Numbered from the stretch's first letter, positions 24,815 through 33,520 are shown. The stretch: DNA of 39,463 nt from Ruminococcus sp. (GCA_017458845.1 JAFSZY010000026.1:1-39463); one strand, 5' to 3'. Numbers and translations: made by a program. Notes: generated from the letters alone by a model not told the origin.

Positions 24815-25768
24815 ATGATAGAGATAGAAAAACCAAGGATTGAAACAGAGAAGCTGACAGACGACGGCAGATACGGCAGATTTGTAGTTGAACCGCTCGA
24901 GAGAGGCTTCGGTAATACATTAGGCAATAGTCTCAGAAGAGTCCTGCTCTCATCGCTCGAGGGCTGCGCGGTCACATCAATCAAAATTGACGGCGTGCTT
25001 CACGAGTTCTCGACAATCCCCGGAGTTAAAGAGGACGTTACGGAAATCGCTCTTAACATCAAGAGCCTCGTTCCCAAGCTCGTCGATACTGCTCCCAAGG
25101 TTGTTGAGATTGCGGCAGAGGGTCCCTGTGAGGTTACAGCGGCTGATATTAAGCACGACGCTGAGGTGGAGATTCTCAACCCCGAGCTTCATATCGCTTC
25201 TTTAGCTGAGGACGCAAAGCTCAATATCGAGATTACTATTGACCGCGGCCGCGGATATGTTTCAGGCGAACGCAACAAGCAGCTCGCAGGCAACAACATC
25301 ATCGGCACATTACCTATCGATTCAATTTATACACCTGTTTTAAAGGTTAACTATACAGTAGAAAATACCCGTGTAGGGCAGATTACTGACTACGACAAGC
25401 TCAACCTCGACGTTTGGACAAACGGCGTTATCAACGCTCAGGAGGCGGTTTCACTTGCGGCAAAGGTGCTCTGCGAGCATCTCAACCTCTTTGTGAACCT
25501 CTCTGACAGTGTCACAAACTCCGAGATTATGGTTGAAAAGGACGAGAAGGGCAAGGAGAAGGTTCTCGAAATGACTATCGAGGAGCTCGACCTCTCAGTT
25601 CGTTCGTTCAACTGCTTAAAGCGTGCGGGTATCAACACCGTTGAAGACCTTACAAACAAGACAACAGAGGATATGATGAAAGTTCGTAACCTGGGCAGAA
25701 AGTCGCTTGAGGAAGTTGAGTTCAAGCTCGAGAGCCTCGGCTTCAGCCTTAAGAAGGAAGACGAATAA
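24815..25768 (+). CDS. rpoA: RNA polymerase alpha subunit
   Basis: 317 residues. The N-terminal domain ([40 protein letters not shown]) drives enzyme assembly. The C-terminal domain ([33 protein letters not shown]) binds DNA and activators. A 68-base gap separates it from rpsD and contains the small hairpin CGAC-GGCATATAT-GTCG; TAAGGAGGA precedes the ATG. Confidence 0.97.
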   Translation: MIEIEKPRIETEKLTDDGRYGRFVVEPLERGFGNTLGNSLRRVLLSSLEGCAVTSIKIDGVLHEFSTIPGVKEDVTEIALNIKSLVPKLVDTAPKVVEIAAEGPCEVTAADIKHDAEVEILNPELHIASLAEDAKLNIEITIDRGRGYVSGERNKQLAGNNIIGTLPIDSIYTPVLKVNYTVENTRVGQITDYDKLNLDVWTNGVINAQEAVSLAAKVLCEHLNLFVNLSDSVTNSEIMVEKDEKGKEKVLEMTIEELDLSVRSFNCLKRAGINTVEDLTNKTTEDMMKVRNLGRKSLEEVEFKLESLGFSLKKEDE

Positions 25769-25812
25769 TCCATACATCTCATTTTAAATACACCGAAAAG
25801 GAGTGAATTAAA

Positions 25813-26154
25813 ATGCCAGGTAGCAGAAAGCTCGGACGTAATACTGCACAGAGAACAGCTATGCTCCGCGCAATGGTTACTTTCCTTTTGGAAAAAGGAA
25901 AAATCGAAACTACAGTTACCCGCGCCAAAGAGGTAAGCTCTATGGCGGAGAAGATGATTACTATATCTAAGGAGAACACACTCGCTAACAAGCGTCTGGT
26001 TATGAAATTCGTCACAAAAGAGGACGTTACCAAGAAGCTTTTCGACGAGATTGGTCCCAAGTACAAGGACCGCAACGGCGGATACACCCGTATCACTAAG
26101 ATTGGTCCCCGCCGCGGCGACGCAGCCGAGATGGCAATCATCGAGTTAGTTTAA
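25813..26154 (+). CDS. rplQ: 50S ribosomal protein L17
   Basis: 113 residues. L17 lies at the tunnel exit. [20 protein letters not shown] at the start, [20 protein letters not shown] and [20 protein letters not shown] at the end are typical. It is the last gene of the cluster and is followed by an intrinsic terminator at 26169. Confidence 0.97.
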   Translation: MPGSRKLGRNTAQRTAMLRAMVTFLLEKGKIETTVTRAKEVSSMAEKMITISKENTLANKRLVMKFVTKEDVTKKLFDEIGPKYKDRNGGYTRITKIGPRRGDAAEMAIIELV

Positions 26155-26168
26155 TAGCTTATAACACA

Positions 26169-26192
26169 GGCTCCCTTCGGGGAGCCTTTTTT
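26169..26192 (+). terminator. Terminator of the ribosomal operon
   Basis: GGCTCCC-TTCG-GGGAGCC stem followed by TTTTTT, 14 bases after the rplQ stop. Confidence 0.9.
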
Positions 26193-26227
26193 AGTGATCA
26201 GTGATTAGTGGTCAGTGATCAGTATTG
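26193..26227 (+). repeat. Heptamer repeat (AGTNNTC type)
   Basis: Five perfect 7-base steps: AGTGATC, AGTGATT, AGTGGTC, AGTGATC and AGTATTG, directly after the terminator T-run. Confidence 0.75.
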
Positions 26228-26274
26228 TAAAAGCATTTTGACACATTATAAGTACAATATCAAAATATCTTGAC

Positions 26275-26303
26275 TTGACAAATAAAAAACTAACTTATAC
26301 AAT
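26275..26303 (+). promoter_or_regulatory. Promoter of the small membrane protein gene
   Basis: TTGACA (26275-26280), 17-base spacer, TACAAT (26298-26303), 21 bases before the ATG at 26325. Confidence 0.7.
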
Positions 26304-26324
26304 TATTAAAAAGGGTGTGATAAT

Positions 26325-26768
26325 ATGAGCAAGCAGAGCTTCAATGTGTTTAAAAGCAAGAGTATGCTTAATCCCACCGCATTCTCAATAGTGGTTTATT
26401 GTGTTGTTTGGATAGTTCTGGCTGTTGTGGGACAATTTTGCGAATTATGGAGTATTGGTTATCAGATAGGGATTTATATACTCCTGTTACCGATTCTTAT
26501 ATGTATTTTTTCTGTTTTGCTTATGATTGGTGTAAGAGGGGTGCGCCGTCTAATATATTTAATAGTGTTTCCGATATTTTTCGGAGCGTCACATCTGGGA
26601 CTTCAATATGCTACCTATGGTGTAAGAGCTATGAATGTCGGACAAGAGTTTTACGCGAACCGAATTGAACCGTGGATCGCATTTGCCGCGGCAATCTTGT
26701 CACTCGGTTTTATGTTTATCGGTGTCATAATTACAGCATGCATGAATAAATTCAAGGATGAGGATTAG
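26325..26768 (+). CDS. Four-helix membrane protein, unknown
   Basis: 147 residues with four hydrophobic segments (about residues 17-40, 45-68, 72-95 and 115-140) and short polar loops. The N-terminus SKQSFNVFKSKSMLNPTA is basic. A VRGVRRLIYL loop sits between helices 2 and 3. I recognise no family. AAGGGTGTG precedes the ATG, and promoter and terminator make it a single-gene unit. Confidence 0.7.
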   Translation: MSKQSFNVFKSKSMLNPTAFSIVVYCVVWIVLAVVGQFCELWSIGYQIGIYILLLPILICIFSVLLMIGVRGVRRLIYLIVFPIFFGASHLGLQYATYGVRAMNVGQEFYANRIEPWIAFAAAILSLGFMFIGVIITACMNKFKDED

Positions 26769-26769
26769 A

Positions 26770-26794
26770 AAGGCTTCCCGAGGGAAGCCTTTTT
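26770..26794 (+). terminator. Terminator after the four-helix protein
   Basis: AAGGCTTCCC-GA-GGGAAGCCTT stem with TTT after. Confidence 0.85.
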
Positions 26795-26796
26795 AG

Positions 26797-26825
26797 TTGC
26801 CAGAGCACAAAAACTGTGTTACAAT
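26797..26825 (+). promoter_or_regulatory. Promoter of the EamA transporter gene
   Basis: TTGCCA (26797-26802), 17-base spacer, TACAAT (26820-26825). The predicted start is only about ten bases before the ATG, so the message would have almost no leader. Confidence 0.6.
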
Positions 26826-26841
26826 ATTCACGGTGTTTAAG

Positions 26842-27726
26842 ATGAAAGCGTATTCAAAGTACAAGGGCATAATTCTGATTATCATCTCCGCGTTCTGTTT
26901 CGCGCTGATGAATATGTTCGTGCGCCTTTCGGGAGATTTACCGACGGCTGAAAAGGGCTTTTTCCGCAACCTTGTGGCTTTTGCTTTTGCCCTCGCTTTG
27001 ATGATAAAGAACCGTGAGAGCTTTCGTTTTCAAAAGAGAAACCTGCCGTTACTCTTAGGCAGGTCGCTCGCGGGTACGCTCGGAATACTCGGCAATTTTT
27101 ATGCCGTCAGCAATATGAAGGTTCTGGGCGACGCGTCAATTCTCAACAAAATGTCTCCGTTCTTCGCCGTATTGTTCTCACTTATTTTCCTTAAAGAAAA
27201 GCTTAAAGTCCCTCAGGTGTTAATCCTGACGGGCGCGTTTATCGGCGCGATGTTCGTCGTGAAGCCCAGCTTCACTAACGCAGATTTGTTCGCGTCGGTG
27301 TGCGGATTGGGCGGAGGCATAGCCGCAGGCGCGGCGTACTCGATGGTCAGAGCGCTCGGCAAGAGAGGAGAGAGCGGAGCTTTCATCGTGCTCTTTTTCT
27401 CAGGATTCAGCTGTCTGGCGATGGTGCCGCTTATGATATTCGACTTCAAGATGTTCTCAGCCTATCAGCTCTGTATGCTTTTGTTGGCTGGCTTGTCCGC
27501 GGCAGGCGGACAGTTCTCAATTACAGCCGCCTACACCTACGCTCCCGCGCGTGAGATTTCAATTTACGATTACAGCCAGATTATCTTCGCATCGGCTCTA
27601 GGGTTCTTCGTGTTCGCCGATATACCCGATTTGTACTCGATAATCGGCTATGTGATTATAGTCGTAATGGCGCTCGTGATGTTTTTGTATAATAACAGTA
27701 AATATAAAAGGGATAATGGAGTTTAA
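26842..27726 (+). CDS. DMT-superfamily transporter, EamA domain
   Basis: 294 residues with ten predicted helices in two EamA repeats (about residues 6-135 and 150-285). This family exports or exchanges metabolites such as amino acids or nucleotides; the substrate is unknown. Visible are ISAFCFALMNMFVRLSGDLP in helix 1, FYAVSNMKVLGDASILNKMS at the end of repeat 1 and the matching AYTYAPAREISIYDYSQIIF in repeat 2. The start is placed at ATG 26842; 15 extra upstream codons would overlap the promoter. Only a weak GGTG ribosome site is seen, in line with the very short leader. Confidence 0.88.
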   Translation: MKAYSKYKGIILIIISAFCFALMNMFVRLSGDLPTAEKGFFRNLVAFAFALALMIKNRESFRFQKRNLPLLLGRSLAGTLGILGNFYAVSNMKVLGDASILNKMSPFFAVLFSLIFLKEKLKVPQVLILTGAFIGAMFVVKPSFTNADLFASVCGLGGGIAAGAAYSMVRALGKRGESGAFIVLFFSGFSCLAMVPLMIFDFKMFSAYQLCMLLLAGLSAAGGQFSITAAYTYAPAREISIYDYSQIIFASALGFFVFADIPDLYSIIGYVIIVVMALVMFLYNNSKYKRDNGV

Positions 27727-27740
27727 TCCATTATCCCTTA
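27707..27740. terminator. Bidirectional terminator between EamA and azlD genes
   Basis: AAAGGGATAATGGA (27707-27720) pairs with TCCATTATCCCTT (27727-27739); the left arm is the end of the EamA coding sequence. It serves both converging genes. Confidence 0.8.
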
Positions 27741-27745
27741 TCTGT

Positions 27746-28084
27746 TTAAAATATTAGTATTCCCGTCTGAACCAGTACCATATACAGAACCGTGCTGACG
27801 CCTATGCTGAGCAGTACATTCCCCTTCCAGATGTGCAGTCCCATAGCGGCGGCTATACAAATCAGCTCGGGTATTCCGTGACTGCCCGCAAGGAAGTTTA
27901 CGTCCTTGAGGCAGTAAATTATGAGCACGCTCATAAGCGCGGGGGGCAAAACTTTGCCGAGGTATTTAATCCACTTGGCGGGTTCCTTGCCGTGAGCAAA
28001 GAACAAAAACGGCGCGTATCTTGTGAGCGCGGTTACGCTCGCCATAGCGGCGATGATTCCTATACTTAACCAAAAATCACTCAT
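27746..28084 (-). CDS. azlD: AzlD family branched-chain amino acid transport protein
   Basis: 112 residues with about four hydrophobic segments. AzlD is the small partner of AzlC; the pair exports branched-chain amino acids and their analogues. Family marks are ALTRYAPFLFF near residue 20 and KYLGKVLPPALMSVLIIYCL, followed by PELICIAAAMGLHIWKGNVL. Its start overlaps the azlC stop by four bases (ATGA), so the two are coupled. Confidence 0.9.
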   Translation of the reverse strand: MSDFWLSIGIIAAMASVTALTRYAPFLFFAHGKEPAKWIKYLGKVLPPALMSVLIIYCLKDVNFLAGSHGIPELICIAAAMGLHIWKGNVLLSIGVSTVLYMVLVQTGILIF

Positions 28085-28773
28085 AGCCGCGCCTCCTCTT
28101 TGTCAAGGATGGGGCGCATACACATAAGTACGACCGATATAGTGAGCAGCGCGGGGATGAGGAAGTTGTCCGCGCCGAGAATAAGCAGGCTTATTATCGG
28201 CAGAACAAAGCCTATGAGAGCGGGCAGGTGGTTCTTGTGAGCCTTCCACTGTTCAACTACAAGCACCGAGAATAGCGCCGTCATAACAAACTCAATTCCC
28301 GTTGTGTTAAACGGAAGCAGTCCGCCGACCAATGCTCCAAGCACGCCGCCGATTATCCAGTAGCAATGGTTTAGAAAAGTAACAGAGGCGTAGAATGCTT
28401 GGCGAGTAATTCCCTCGGGCGGGGTTTCGGTGGAGAGGATTGCGTAGGTCTCGTCGGTCAAGCCGAATATCAGATACCATTTCAGTCCGCCTATCTTGTG
28501 ATATCTGTCAATCATCGACAGCCCGTAAAAGAAGTACCTTGAGTGAAGCAAAAAGGTTACCAGAATAACCTGAGGGATTGACGCGCCCACGGCGAGCATA
28601 GACACAATAAGGTACTGCCCTGTGCCCGAAAAAATGAACACGCACATAAAGAACGCCCACAGCGCGTTGTAACCCGCCGCCTGAAGCATAACGCCGAACG
28701 CAAAGCCCAGCGGAATGTATCCGAACAGTACGGGCAAAGAGTATTTAAAAGATTTTTTTAACGCATTCAGCAT
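28081..28773 (-). CDS. azlC: AzlC family branched-chain amino acid permease
   Basis: 230 residues, integral membrane, main subunit of the AzlCD exporter. The conserved YIPLGFAFGVMLQAAGYNAL at about residues 19-38 and the FSGTGQYLIVSMLAVGA and LLHSRYFFYGLSMIDRY segments are diagnostic. GLTDETYAI is also typical. GAGGTGA lies 7 bases before ATG 28773. In Bacillus the operon is under AzlB; no such regulator lies here. Confidence 0.92.
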   Translation of the reverse strand: MLNALKKSFKYSLPVLFGYIPLGFAFGVMLQAAGYNALWAFFMCVFIFSGTGQYLIVSMLAVGASIPQVILVTFLLHSRYFFYGLSMIDRYHKIGGLKWYLIFGLTDETYAILSTETPPEGITRQAFYASVTFLNHCYWIIGGVLGALVGGLLPFNTTGIEFVMTALFSVLVVEQWKAHKNHLPALIGFVLPIISLLILGADNFLIPALLTISVVLMCMRPILDKEEARL

Positions 28774-28795
28774 TCCGCTTTCACCTCACAAACTT

Positions 28796-28823
28796 ACAGG
28801 CTGTCGTTGACAGCCTGTGCTTT
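28796..28823. terminator. Hairpin between CpXC gene and azlC
   Basis: ACAGGCTGTC-GTT-GACAGCCTGT stem. A T-run follows only on the plus strand, yet both flanking genes are on the minus strand; it probably still stops or stabilises the message of the 28824-29525 gene. Confidence 0.55.
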
Positions 28824-29525
28824 TTATTCGTTTTCCTTATTCATTCTCGCTACCTGACGTCCGCGTTTGTATCGGTAGAGAATGTTGTCAGCCCATTCGC
28901 GGTCAACTCTTATGAAGCCCTTGAGCTTTTTGTCCTTAACAGCGAGCTCATTGACTACGCTGACAGATTTGCCGTAGATTTCAAGCCTTGCGCTTTGAAC
29001 ATACGGCTCTCTGTTCTCGCCGATAAAGTATGTAAAGCCCATAGTGTTGTTCTCGGTGTTGTACATCGAAAGGTAACCCTCGGTAATCTTGGGGATGTTG
29101 AGCTTGCGCGCGACAGCCTCGGAGATGGCGAGCTTCGTCAGCTCCACAGCCATATCGTCCAGACCGCTCTCAAAGATAAAAATCTTCTCCTTAAAAGTGT
29201 TGAAGTCGGGGACAATACGCTTGTTGATGTGCTTGAGGGTTTTGAACTCCTCCTCCAGAGCCTTGTCCGCGAGCTGAAAATGCTCAATCCCGGGAATAAG
29301 GTAAATCATAAAGCGCTTTTTCATATCGTTATAAAGCATAGGGTACGTCAGGCGCGCCTCGTGTCCGCAGCTTTTGCACTTCCACTTGAACAGACTTTCG
29401 TCGAGTGCCTGCTTGCGCAGGTCTTTGTTTATCGTAACATTTATGCTTGTATATAAAGTCGCCTCGGTGGAGCTGTCGCAATTGGGACACACCACGCGTT
29501 TTTTAATAATGTTGGATTCAGCCAT
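28824..29525 (-). CDS. CpXC-domain protein
   Basis: 233 residues, predicted cytosolic. The N-terminal CpXC domain has two cysteine pairs, CPNCDS and CKSCGH, around SINVTINKDLRKQALDESLF, followed by EARLTYPMLYNDMKKRFMIY. This family is found in many Firmicutes, and its role is not known; the cysteines suggest zinc binding. The start is ATG 29525, because GGAGG lies 8 bases upstream; the longer frame to 29618 covers promoter sequence. A minus-strand promoter TTGTGT-17-TATACT lies at 29546-29574. Confidence 0.88.
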   Translation of the reverse strand: MAESNIIKKRVVCPNCDSSTEATLYTSINVTINKDLRKQALDESLFKWKCKSCGHEARLTYPMLYNDMKKRFMIYLIPGIEHFQLADKALEEEFKTLKHINKRIVPDFNTFKEKIFIFESGLDDMAVELTKLAISEAVARKLNIPKITEGYLSMYNTENNTMGFTYFIGENREPYVQSARLEIYGKSVSVVNELAVKDKKLKGFIRVDREWADNILYRYKRGRQVARMNKENE

Positions 29526-29545
29526 ATCTAAAACCTCCAAATTAA

Positions 29546-29574
29546 AGTATATCATATTTTGAGTGGCAACACAA
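29546..29574 (-). promoter_or_regulatory. Promoter of the CpXC gene
   Basis: Minus-strand TTGTGT (29569-29574), 17-base spacer, TATACT (29546-29551). Confidence 0.5.
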
Positions 29575-29589
29575 TATAAAGAAATAAAA

Positions 29590-29624
29590 AGATAAAACGA
29601 GCAGTTGCATTTTTGCAACTGCTC
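29590..29624 (-). terminator. Terminator of the RHH-like gene
   Basis: GAGCAGTTGCA (29599-29609) pairs with TGCAACTGCTC (29614-29624). On the minus strand GTTTTATC follows. Confidence 0.75.
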
Positions 29625-29628
29625 ATAA

Positions 29629-29805
29629 TTATTTATTCTCTTCTTTTAAATTTTCTAATGCGACTTTTACGGCTTCAACAACAAATGCAGAAAATGTACA
29701 ATCTTGTCCCACTAATACTTTTTCTACCTCATTAATAACATCATTTGGAAATCTGATACTTTTATTTGTCGTTGGAGGTATAACCGGTATTCTGAACTTC
29801 TTCAT
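29629..29805 (-). CDS. Small ribbon-helix-helix-like protein
   Basis: 58 residues starting MKKFRIPVIPP. NKSIRFPNDVINEVEKVLVG followed by TFSAFVVEAVKVALENLKE matches the beta-strand plus two-helix pattern of Arc/CopG-type DNA-binding proteins, with the strand residues KSIRF. The start is ATG 29805, 5 bases after AGGTGA; a GTG at 29814 would lie inside that ribosome site. It is transcribed away from the lipoprotein gene at 29935 and could regulate it; the palindrome at 29886-29904 lies between them. No toxin partner is evident. Confidence 0.7.
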   Translation of the reverse strand: MKKFRIPVIPPTTNKSIRFPNDVINEVEKVLVGQDCTFSAFVVEAVKVALENLKEENK

Positions 29806-29877
29806 AAAACTCACCTATATAAATTACTTTAATAATATTGTAATACAAAAAATAAAATAATATGTGCAACAAAAGCA

Positions 29878-29906
29878 TTGCAAATTGTAGCACGATATGC
29901 TACACT
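29878..29906 (+). promoter_or_regulatory. Promoter with palindrome, lipoprotein operon
   Basis: TTGCAA (29878-29883), 17-base spacer, TACACT (29901-29906). The palindrome TGTAGC-ACGATAT-GCTACA (29886-29904) covers the spacer and enters the -10, as an operator would. Confidence 0.6.
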
Positions 29907-29934
29907 GTAATTATAAACCATTGAGGAGGAGTTA

Positions 29935-30801
29935 ATGATGAGGAATAAAATTATAACGGTATTATCAAGTTTGGTTTTAACTATATTTATTTTGTCATTG
30001 TGTTCATGCGGCAATGCTAAATCAGTGTTAAATAATGATAAGGTTTCAATTACTGTTGGAGATTCATATCAACTGCAAATAAGTAATTATGAGGGTGATG
30101 TTCTATGGTCGTCTTCTGACGAGCATATTGCGAAAGTTGAGGATGGTAAGGTTACCGCTAATACTAAAGGCAACGCCGTTATAAGTGCTGTTTTATCGGA
30201 TGGCGAAAAACTATCGTGTGATGTTACAGTAAAAAATATAGAAGTAACATCAATTAAGCTTGATAAATCAAGTATCTCTTTAAAAGAAGGAAACTCGGAT
30301 CAGATAGAAGCAAAGCTTTTTCCGTCCGAGGCTGCTGATGAATTAGAATGGGATTCTACTAATCCTTCAATTGTATCCGTAGATAATAACGGTTTTATTA
30401 CAGGAATATCAAAAGGCACGGCTGTTATCAGATGTTATACGTCAAATGGTAAATCCGCTTCTTGCTCTGTTAAGGTTACAAAGGCTAAGTCATCTACATC
30501 AAGTAAATCTGACAAAACCAGCAATGGTAATACAACCATAATCAATCGTTATGATAATTCGGGGCAGTACGATTCAAATGACCCGCTTTTGTATTGCAGA
30601 GCGAGTGATTGGGCAACACTGCGTTCTTATAATTCGAGGGACGCGAAATCGCTTGCGAAGATAAAAAGAGGAGAATCTGCTGTTTATATTAGTGAAACAA
30701 CCGAGTTTTATTATGTTGCGTATCAAGGTAAAAGAGGATATGTTTTAAAAGACTATTTTTCCTATAGCCCGAACGCACCCATTAATTACGGGAATAATTG
30801 A
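29935..30801 (+). CDS. Lipoprotein with two Big2 domains and an SH3-like tail
   Basis: 288 residues. The signal peptide ends in an LCSC lipobox near residue 25, predicting a lipid anchor on the outer face of the membrane. Two Big2 (Ig-like) domains follow: residues about 35-100 (DNDKVSITVGDSYQL-type opening, WSSSDEHIAKVEDGKVTAN) and about 102-180 (SIKLDKSSISLKEG, WDSTNPSIVSVDNNGFITG). After a Ser/Thr linker, residues about 215-280 look like an SH3-type wall-binding domain (DWATLRSYNSRDAKSLAKIK, AYQGKRGYVLKDYF). GAGGAGG precedes the ATG. The stop overlaps the next start (TGATG), so it is coupled to the C39-like gene. Confidence 0.85.
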   Translation: MMRNKIITVLSSLVLTIFILSLCSCGNAKSVLNNDKVSITVGDSYQLQISNYEGDVLWSSSDEHIAKVEDGKVTANTKGNAVISAVLSDGEKLSCDVTVKNIEVTSIKLDKSSISLKEGNSDQIEAKLFPSEAADELEWDSTNPSIVSVDNNGFITGISKGTAVIRCYTSNGKSASCSVKVTKAKSSTSSKSDKTSNGNTTIINRYDNSGQYDSNDPLLYCRASDWATLRSYNSRDAKSLAKIKRGESAVYISETTEFYYVAYQGKRGYVLKDYFSYSPNAPINYGNN

Positions 30802-31649
30802 TGTATAAAGGGTTAGGGCTTTTAGGTATAGCTTTTATGATATGCGGAGGAATACTGATAGGAACCTATATTCACAATACCAGTATAAATGATAGTAATA
30901 TTGATAAGGTTCCGTCCGTTACAGTTAAGGTCAGTAGACTGACAACTATGGAAACAAAACCTTCAACCCCTGGTAAAACGCAAGAGACACTTTCGAAAAG
31001 CACAAAAGAAACAAAAGAAACCAATCACGCAACAGAAAAGCAAACTAAATTTTCTGAAAATGAAAGTGAAAATAATAAGTTGATTAATAGCTTTAAAGCC
31101 TTGTGTCAATATCCTGAACTTCCGACGGGATGTGAGATTACATCTTTAACAATGGTATTGAACTATTACGGATTCGATGTTGATAAATGCGACTTGTCTG
31201 ACAATTACCTTGATAAAGGCAAAGTCGGGACAGTTGATTTCAGAATGATATTTGAAGGTGACCCCAGAGATAAAGACTCATACGGCTGTTACGCGCCTGT
31301 AATTGTTAATACTGCAAATAAATTTTTAAGGTCGCAAAGTTCAAGCCTAAAAGCCGCTGAGATTACAGATACTGAATTTGAAGATTTATTTGAATATACA
31401 AATAAAGGTGTTCCCGTTATGGTATGGTGTACATACGAGCTTGCCCAAGGGCACTTTAGCGTTACATGGAATGTTGACGGGCAGGATATGACTTGGTATA
31501 CTCCCGAGCATTGTATGGTTCTGCTTGGGCAGAAAGATGATAAAGCAGTGACCGCTGACCCCGCTTCGGGAGAAATCAAGGAATATGATAAGGAACTGCT
31601 GAAAACAAGATATGAGGAACTGTTTAAACAGGCTGTAATTATACAATAA
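30801..31649 (+). CDS. Membrane-anchored C39-like cysteine peptidase
   Basis: 282 residues. One N-terminal helix (about 4-24) anchors a Thr/Lys/Glu-rich linker (to about residue 95) outside the cell. The C-terminal domain matches the C39-like peptidase family: ELPTGCEITSLTMVLNYYG holds the likely catalytic Cys, PEHCMVLLGQ the His and TADPASGE the Asp. Such proteins cleave peptides or wall proteins outside; the substrate is not known. ATG 30801 overlaps the stop of the lipoprotein gene, which suggests that the two work together. Confidence 0.85.
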   Translation: MYKGLGLLGIAFMICGGILIGTYIHNTSINDSNIDKVPSVTVKVSRLTTMETKPSTPGKTQETLSKSTKETKETNHATEKQTKFSENESENNKLINSFKALCQYPELPTGCEITSLTMVLNYYGFDVDKCDLSDNYLDKGKVGTVDFRMIFEGDPRDKDSYGCYAPVIVNTANKFLRSQSSSLKAAEITDTEFEDLFEYTNKGVPVMVWCTYELAQGHFSVTWNVDGQDMTWYTPEHCMVLLGQKDDKAVTADPASGEIKEYDKELLKTRYEELFKQAVIIQ

Positions 31650-31706
31650 AAACTAATATAATTGGCAAATATATGACTAAAATAGTCTAGAAAGGAATCT
31701 TGAGAT

Positions 31707-32204
31707 ATGAAAAGAAATAGTAGTTTTTTTAAAGTAATCGCTGCAATTATTACCTTTGGCGGTGCGATATTCGGTATTGTTTTAGGTGCGGTTTGTAAAG
31801 TTGATGTAAGTGGTATTTTTGAAAGCGCAAAGTTGAGATTTAATGTAGGATTAATGATTCAGACATGGATTATTTCTGATATTATCGCTTTAGCTTTTTA
31901 TTGGATGTCCGCGGTACTGAGTAAGCTCGAAAATATTGAAAAAGCACTTGGAGCAGGAAATGATAGTGAAACGCTTTTGTCGGACATTAATAATATGGTT
32001 AGTAGTTTAAAAGAATCAGCTTCTTCTCAAAACTCAACCAAATCAGCATCCATATCTAATTCTATTAAAACCCATAGCGAAAAAACTTCAACACAGCAAA
32101 ACAATATAGTTAAAACCAATGAGTGGAAATGCCCGAACTGTGGCAAAATTCATCAAAGCTATGTTGGTTCTTGCGGATGCGGAGAAGAAAAACCTAAATT
32201 TTGA
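31707..32204 (+). CDS. Membrane protein with C-terminal zinc ribbon
   Basis: 165 residues. Two hydrophobic segments (about 9-30 and 48-70) are followed by a Ser-rich linker with predicted helix (SKLENIEKALGAGND) and a C-terminal ribbon, WKCPNCGKIHQSYVGSCGCG, with four well-placed cysteines. The family is unknown. AAAGGAATC precedes the ATG. It lies in an AT-rich run of genes with the same direction, 57 bases after the peptidase gene. Confidence 0.75.
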   Translation: MKRNSSFFKVIAAIITFGGAIFGIVLGAVCKVDVSGIFESAKLRFNVGLMIQTWIISDIIALAFYWMSAVLSKLENIEKALGAGNDSETLLSDINNMVSSLKESASSQNSTKSASISNSIKTHSEKTSTQQNNIVKTNEWKCPNCGKIHQSYVGSCGCGEEKPKF

Positions 32205-32271
32205 TTGTCAATAAGCTTAATAAAACGATAAAAGCCACAATGTTTGTAACAATAAGTAATTGGAGGATAAA

Positions 32272-33510
32272 ATGAAGAGATTATTATCAGTATTATTATC
32301 AATGATAATTGTTTTATCTATTTGTACATTGTCCGTTGAGGCGGAGGCTAGCTCAGCGACTATGAGTGCATTTCTTTCCGCTTATAAAAACGGCAATTTT
32401 TCAAGAGCAGATGAGATTGCGAAGAAGCTTCCAAAGAAAGCAAAGAGCTATAATTCAAAAATGAATTCAAAAATGAAGAACGCTTTTTTAAAAAAGATTA
32501 TATCAACTGATAATGTTTCTTGCTATTATTTGGCAGATATAACAGGTGATAAGAAACCCGAGTTGTTTTTAAGAGTAGGTAAATATGAAGTAGACGCTTT
32601 TTTTTATACATATAAATTCTCAAAAGGTAAGTTAGTAAAAATCGGAAAATTTAGTGGCGGCAACTCAGGACTTGGCGATTACCCGGGTAAAAAAGCTGTG
32701 ATTAAGTACTATGGACATATGAGCGGTGAGAGTATATCCAAAATAACATATTCAAAAGGTAAAATAAGAGAAAAAAAGCTTAACACAAGGATTTGCAAGT
32801 ATGAATATACGGCTGTTCCGTATAAGCTGGCAACTTATTATTGCGGGACATATGGGAAGTATAATCTCTCGCCTTTTTCAATTAAAAATACAAAAACAGT
32901 GAAAAAAGCAAGAAAAAATATTAACAAGTTAGTGAAACGTGTTAACCCCGCTATTTTTAAGTTTTACCCAAAGACAAAAGCAATAACGCTTTCGGCAAAA
33001 AACAAAACAATACTTGCGGCATTGGCTGTCTCACAAAACAATAAAAAATCCATTTACAAAAACGAATCAATAAAAAACAATAAAAAACGCTTGTTTAGGA
33101 TAAAGAAAAGTTATATAAAAAGCGAGTATAAAAAGCTCTTCGGAGGAAAACCTGCGTTAAAAAAACTCTCCAAAACCTATAAAAAGCATACTAAAAAATC
33201 AATAGGCAATGAAGTTGTCAAATCGGCTAACGGAAAGAAAATATATGGTAATACGACTTTTTGGTTAACTGTAAAGGATGGATCTTTTGTAGAAAAATAT
33301 TTGTATAAAACAGCAAAGGTTGAATGTATAAGTAAGATAAAAGGCGGGTACAGAGTCGCTGTAGGTCACTATATGACCAAACATTACCAGAGCGGGGCAA
33401 CAAGCGATATGAGCTATGCGCATACTTTAATTGATGTTAAGAAAAACAGCAAATCAAAGTATAAAAATGTTATCAAAAAAATACATTGTATTTCTTACGT
33501 AAAATATTGA
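32272..33510 (+). CDS. Lys-rich secreted protein, unknown
   Basis: 412 residues. A signal peptide (MKRLLSVLLSMIIVLSICTL, ending VEAEA) precedes a very lysine-rich chain. The first third has ADITGDKKPELFLRVGKYEV, a pattern seen in surface repeat proteins of the FG-GAP or VCBS kind; the middle has several KK-rich helices (KKARKNINKLVKRVN), and the end has a beta-rich part (GGYRVAVGHYMTKHYQSGAT). The charge suggests binding to wall polymers or other polyanions. The start is ATG 32272 after GGAGG; a TTG at 32260 would lie before the ribosome site. Terminator at 33521. Confidence 0.75.
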   Translation: MKRLLSVLLSMIIVLSICTLSVEAEASSATMSAFLSAYKNGNFSRADEIAKKLPKKAKSYNSKMNSKMKNAFLKKIISTDNVSCYYLADITGDKKPELFLRVGKYEVDAFFYTYKFSKGKLVKIGKFSGGNSGLGDYPGKKAVIKYYGHMSGESISKITYSKGKIREKKLNTRICKYEYTAVPYKLATYYCGTYGKYNLSPFSIKNTKTVKKARKNINKLVKRVNPAIFKFYPKTKAITLSAKNKTILAALAVSQNNKKSIYKNESIKNNKKRLFRIKKSYIKSEYKKLFGGKPALKKLSKTYKKHTKKSIGNEVVKSANGKKIYGNTTFWLTVKDGSFVEKYLYKTAKVECISKIKGGYRVAVGHYMTKHYQSGATSDMSYAHTLIDVKKNSKSKYKNVIKKIHCISYVKY

Positions 33511-33520
33511 TATATGATAA

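Noticed and set aside
29629..29805. Antitoxin of a toxin-antitoxin pair
   Set aside because: The protein looks like an RHH fold, but the neighbouring genes are a CpXC protein behind a terminator and a divergent lipoprotein; no toxin-like gene is adjacent.
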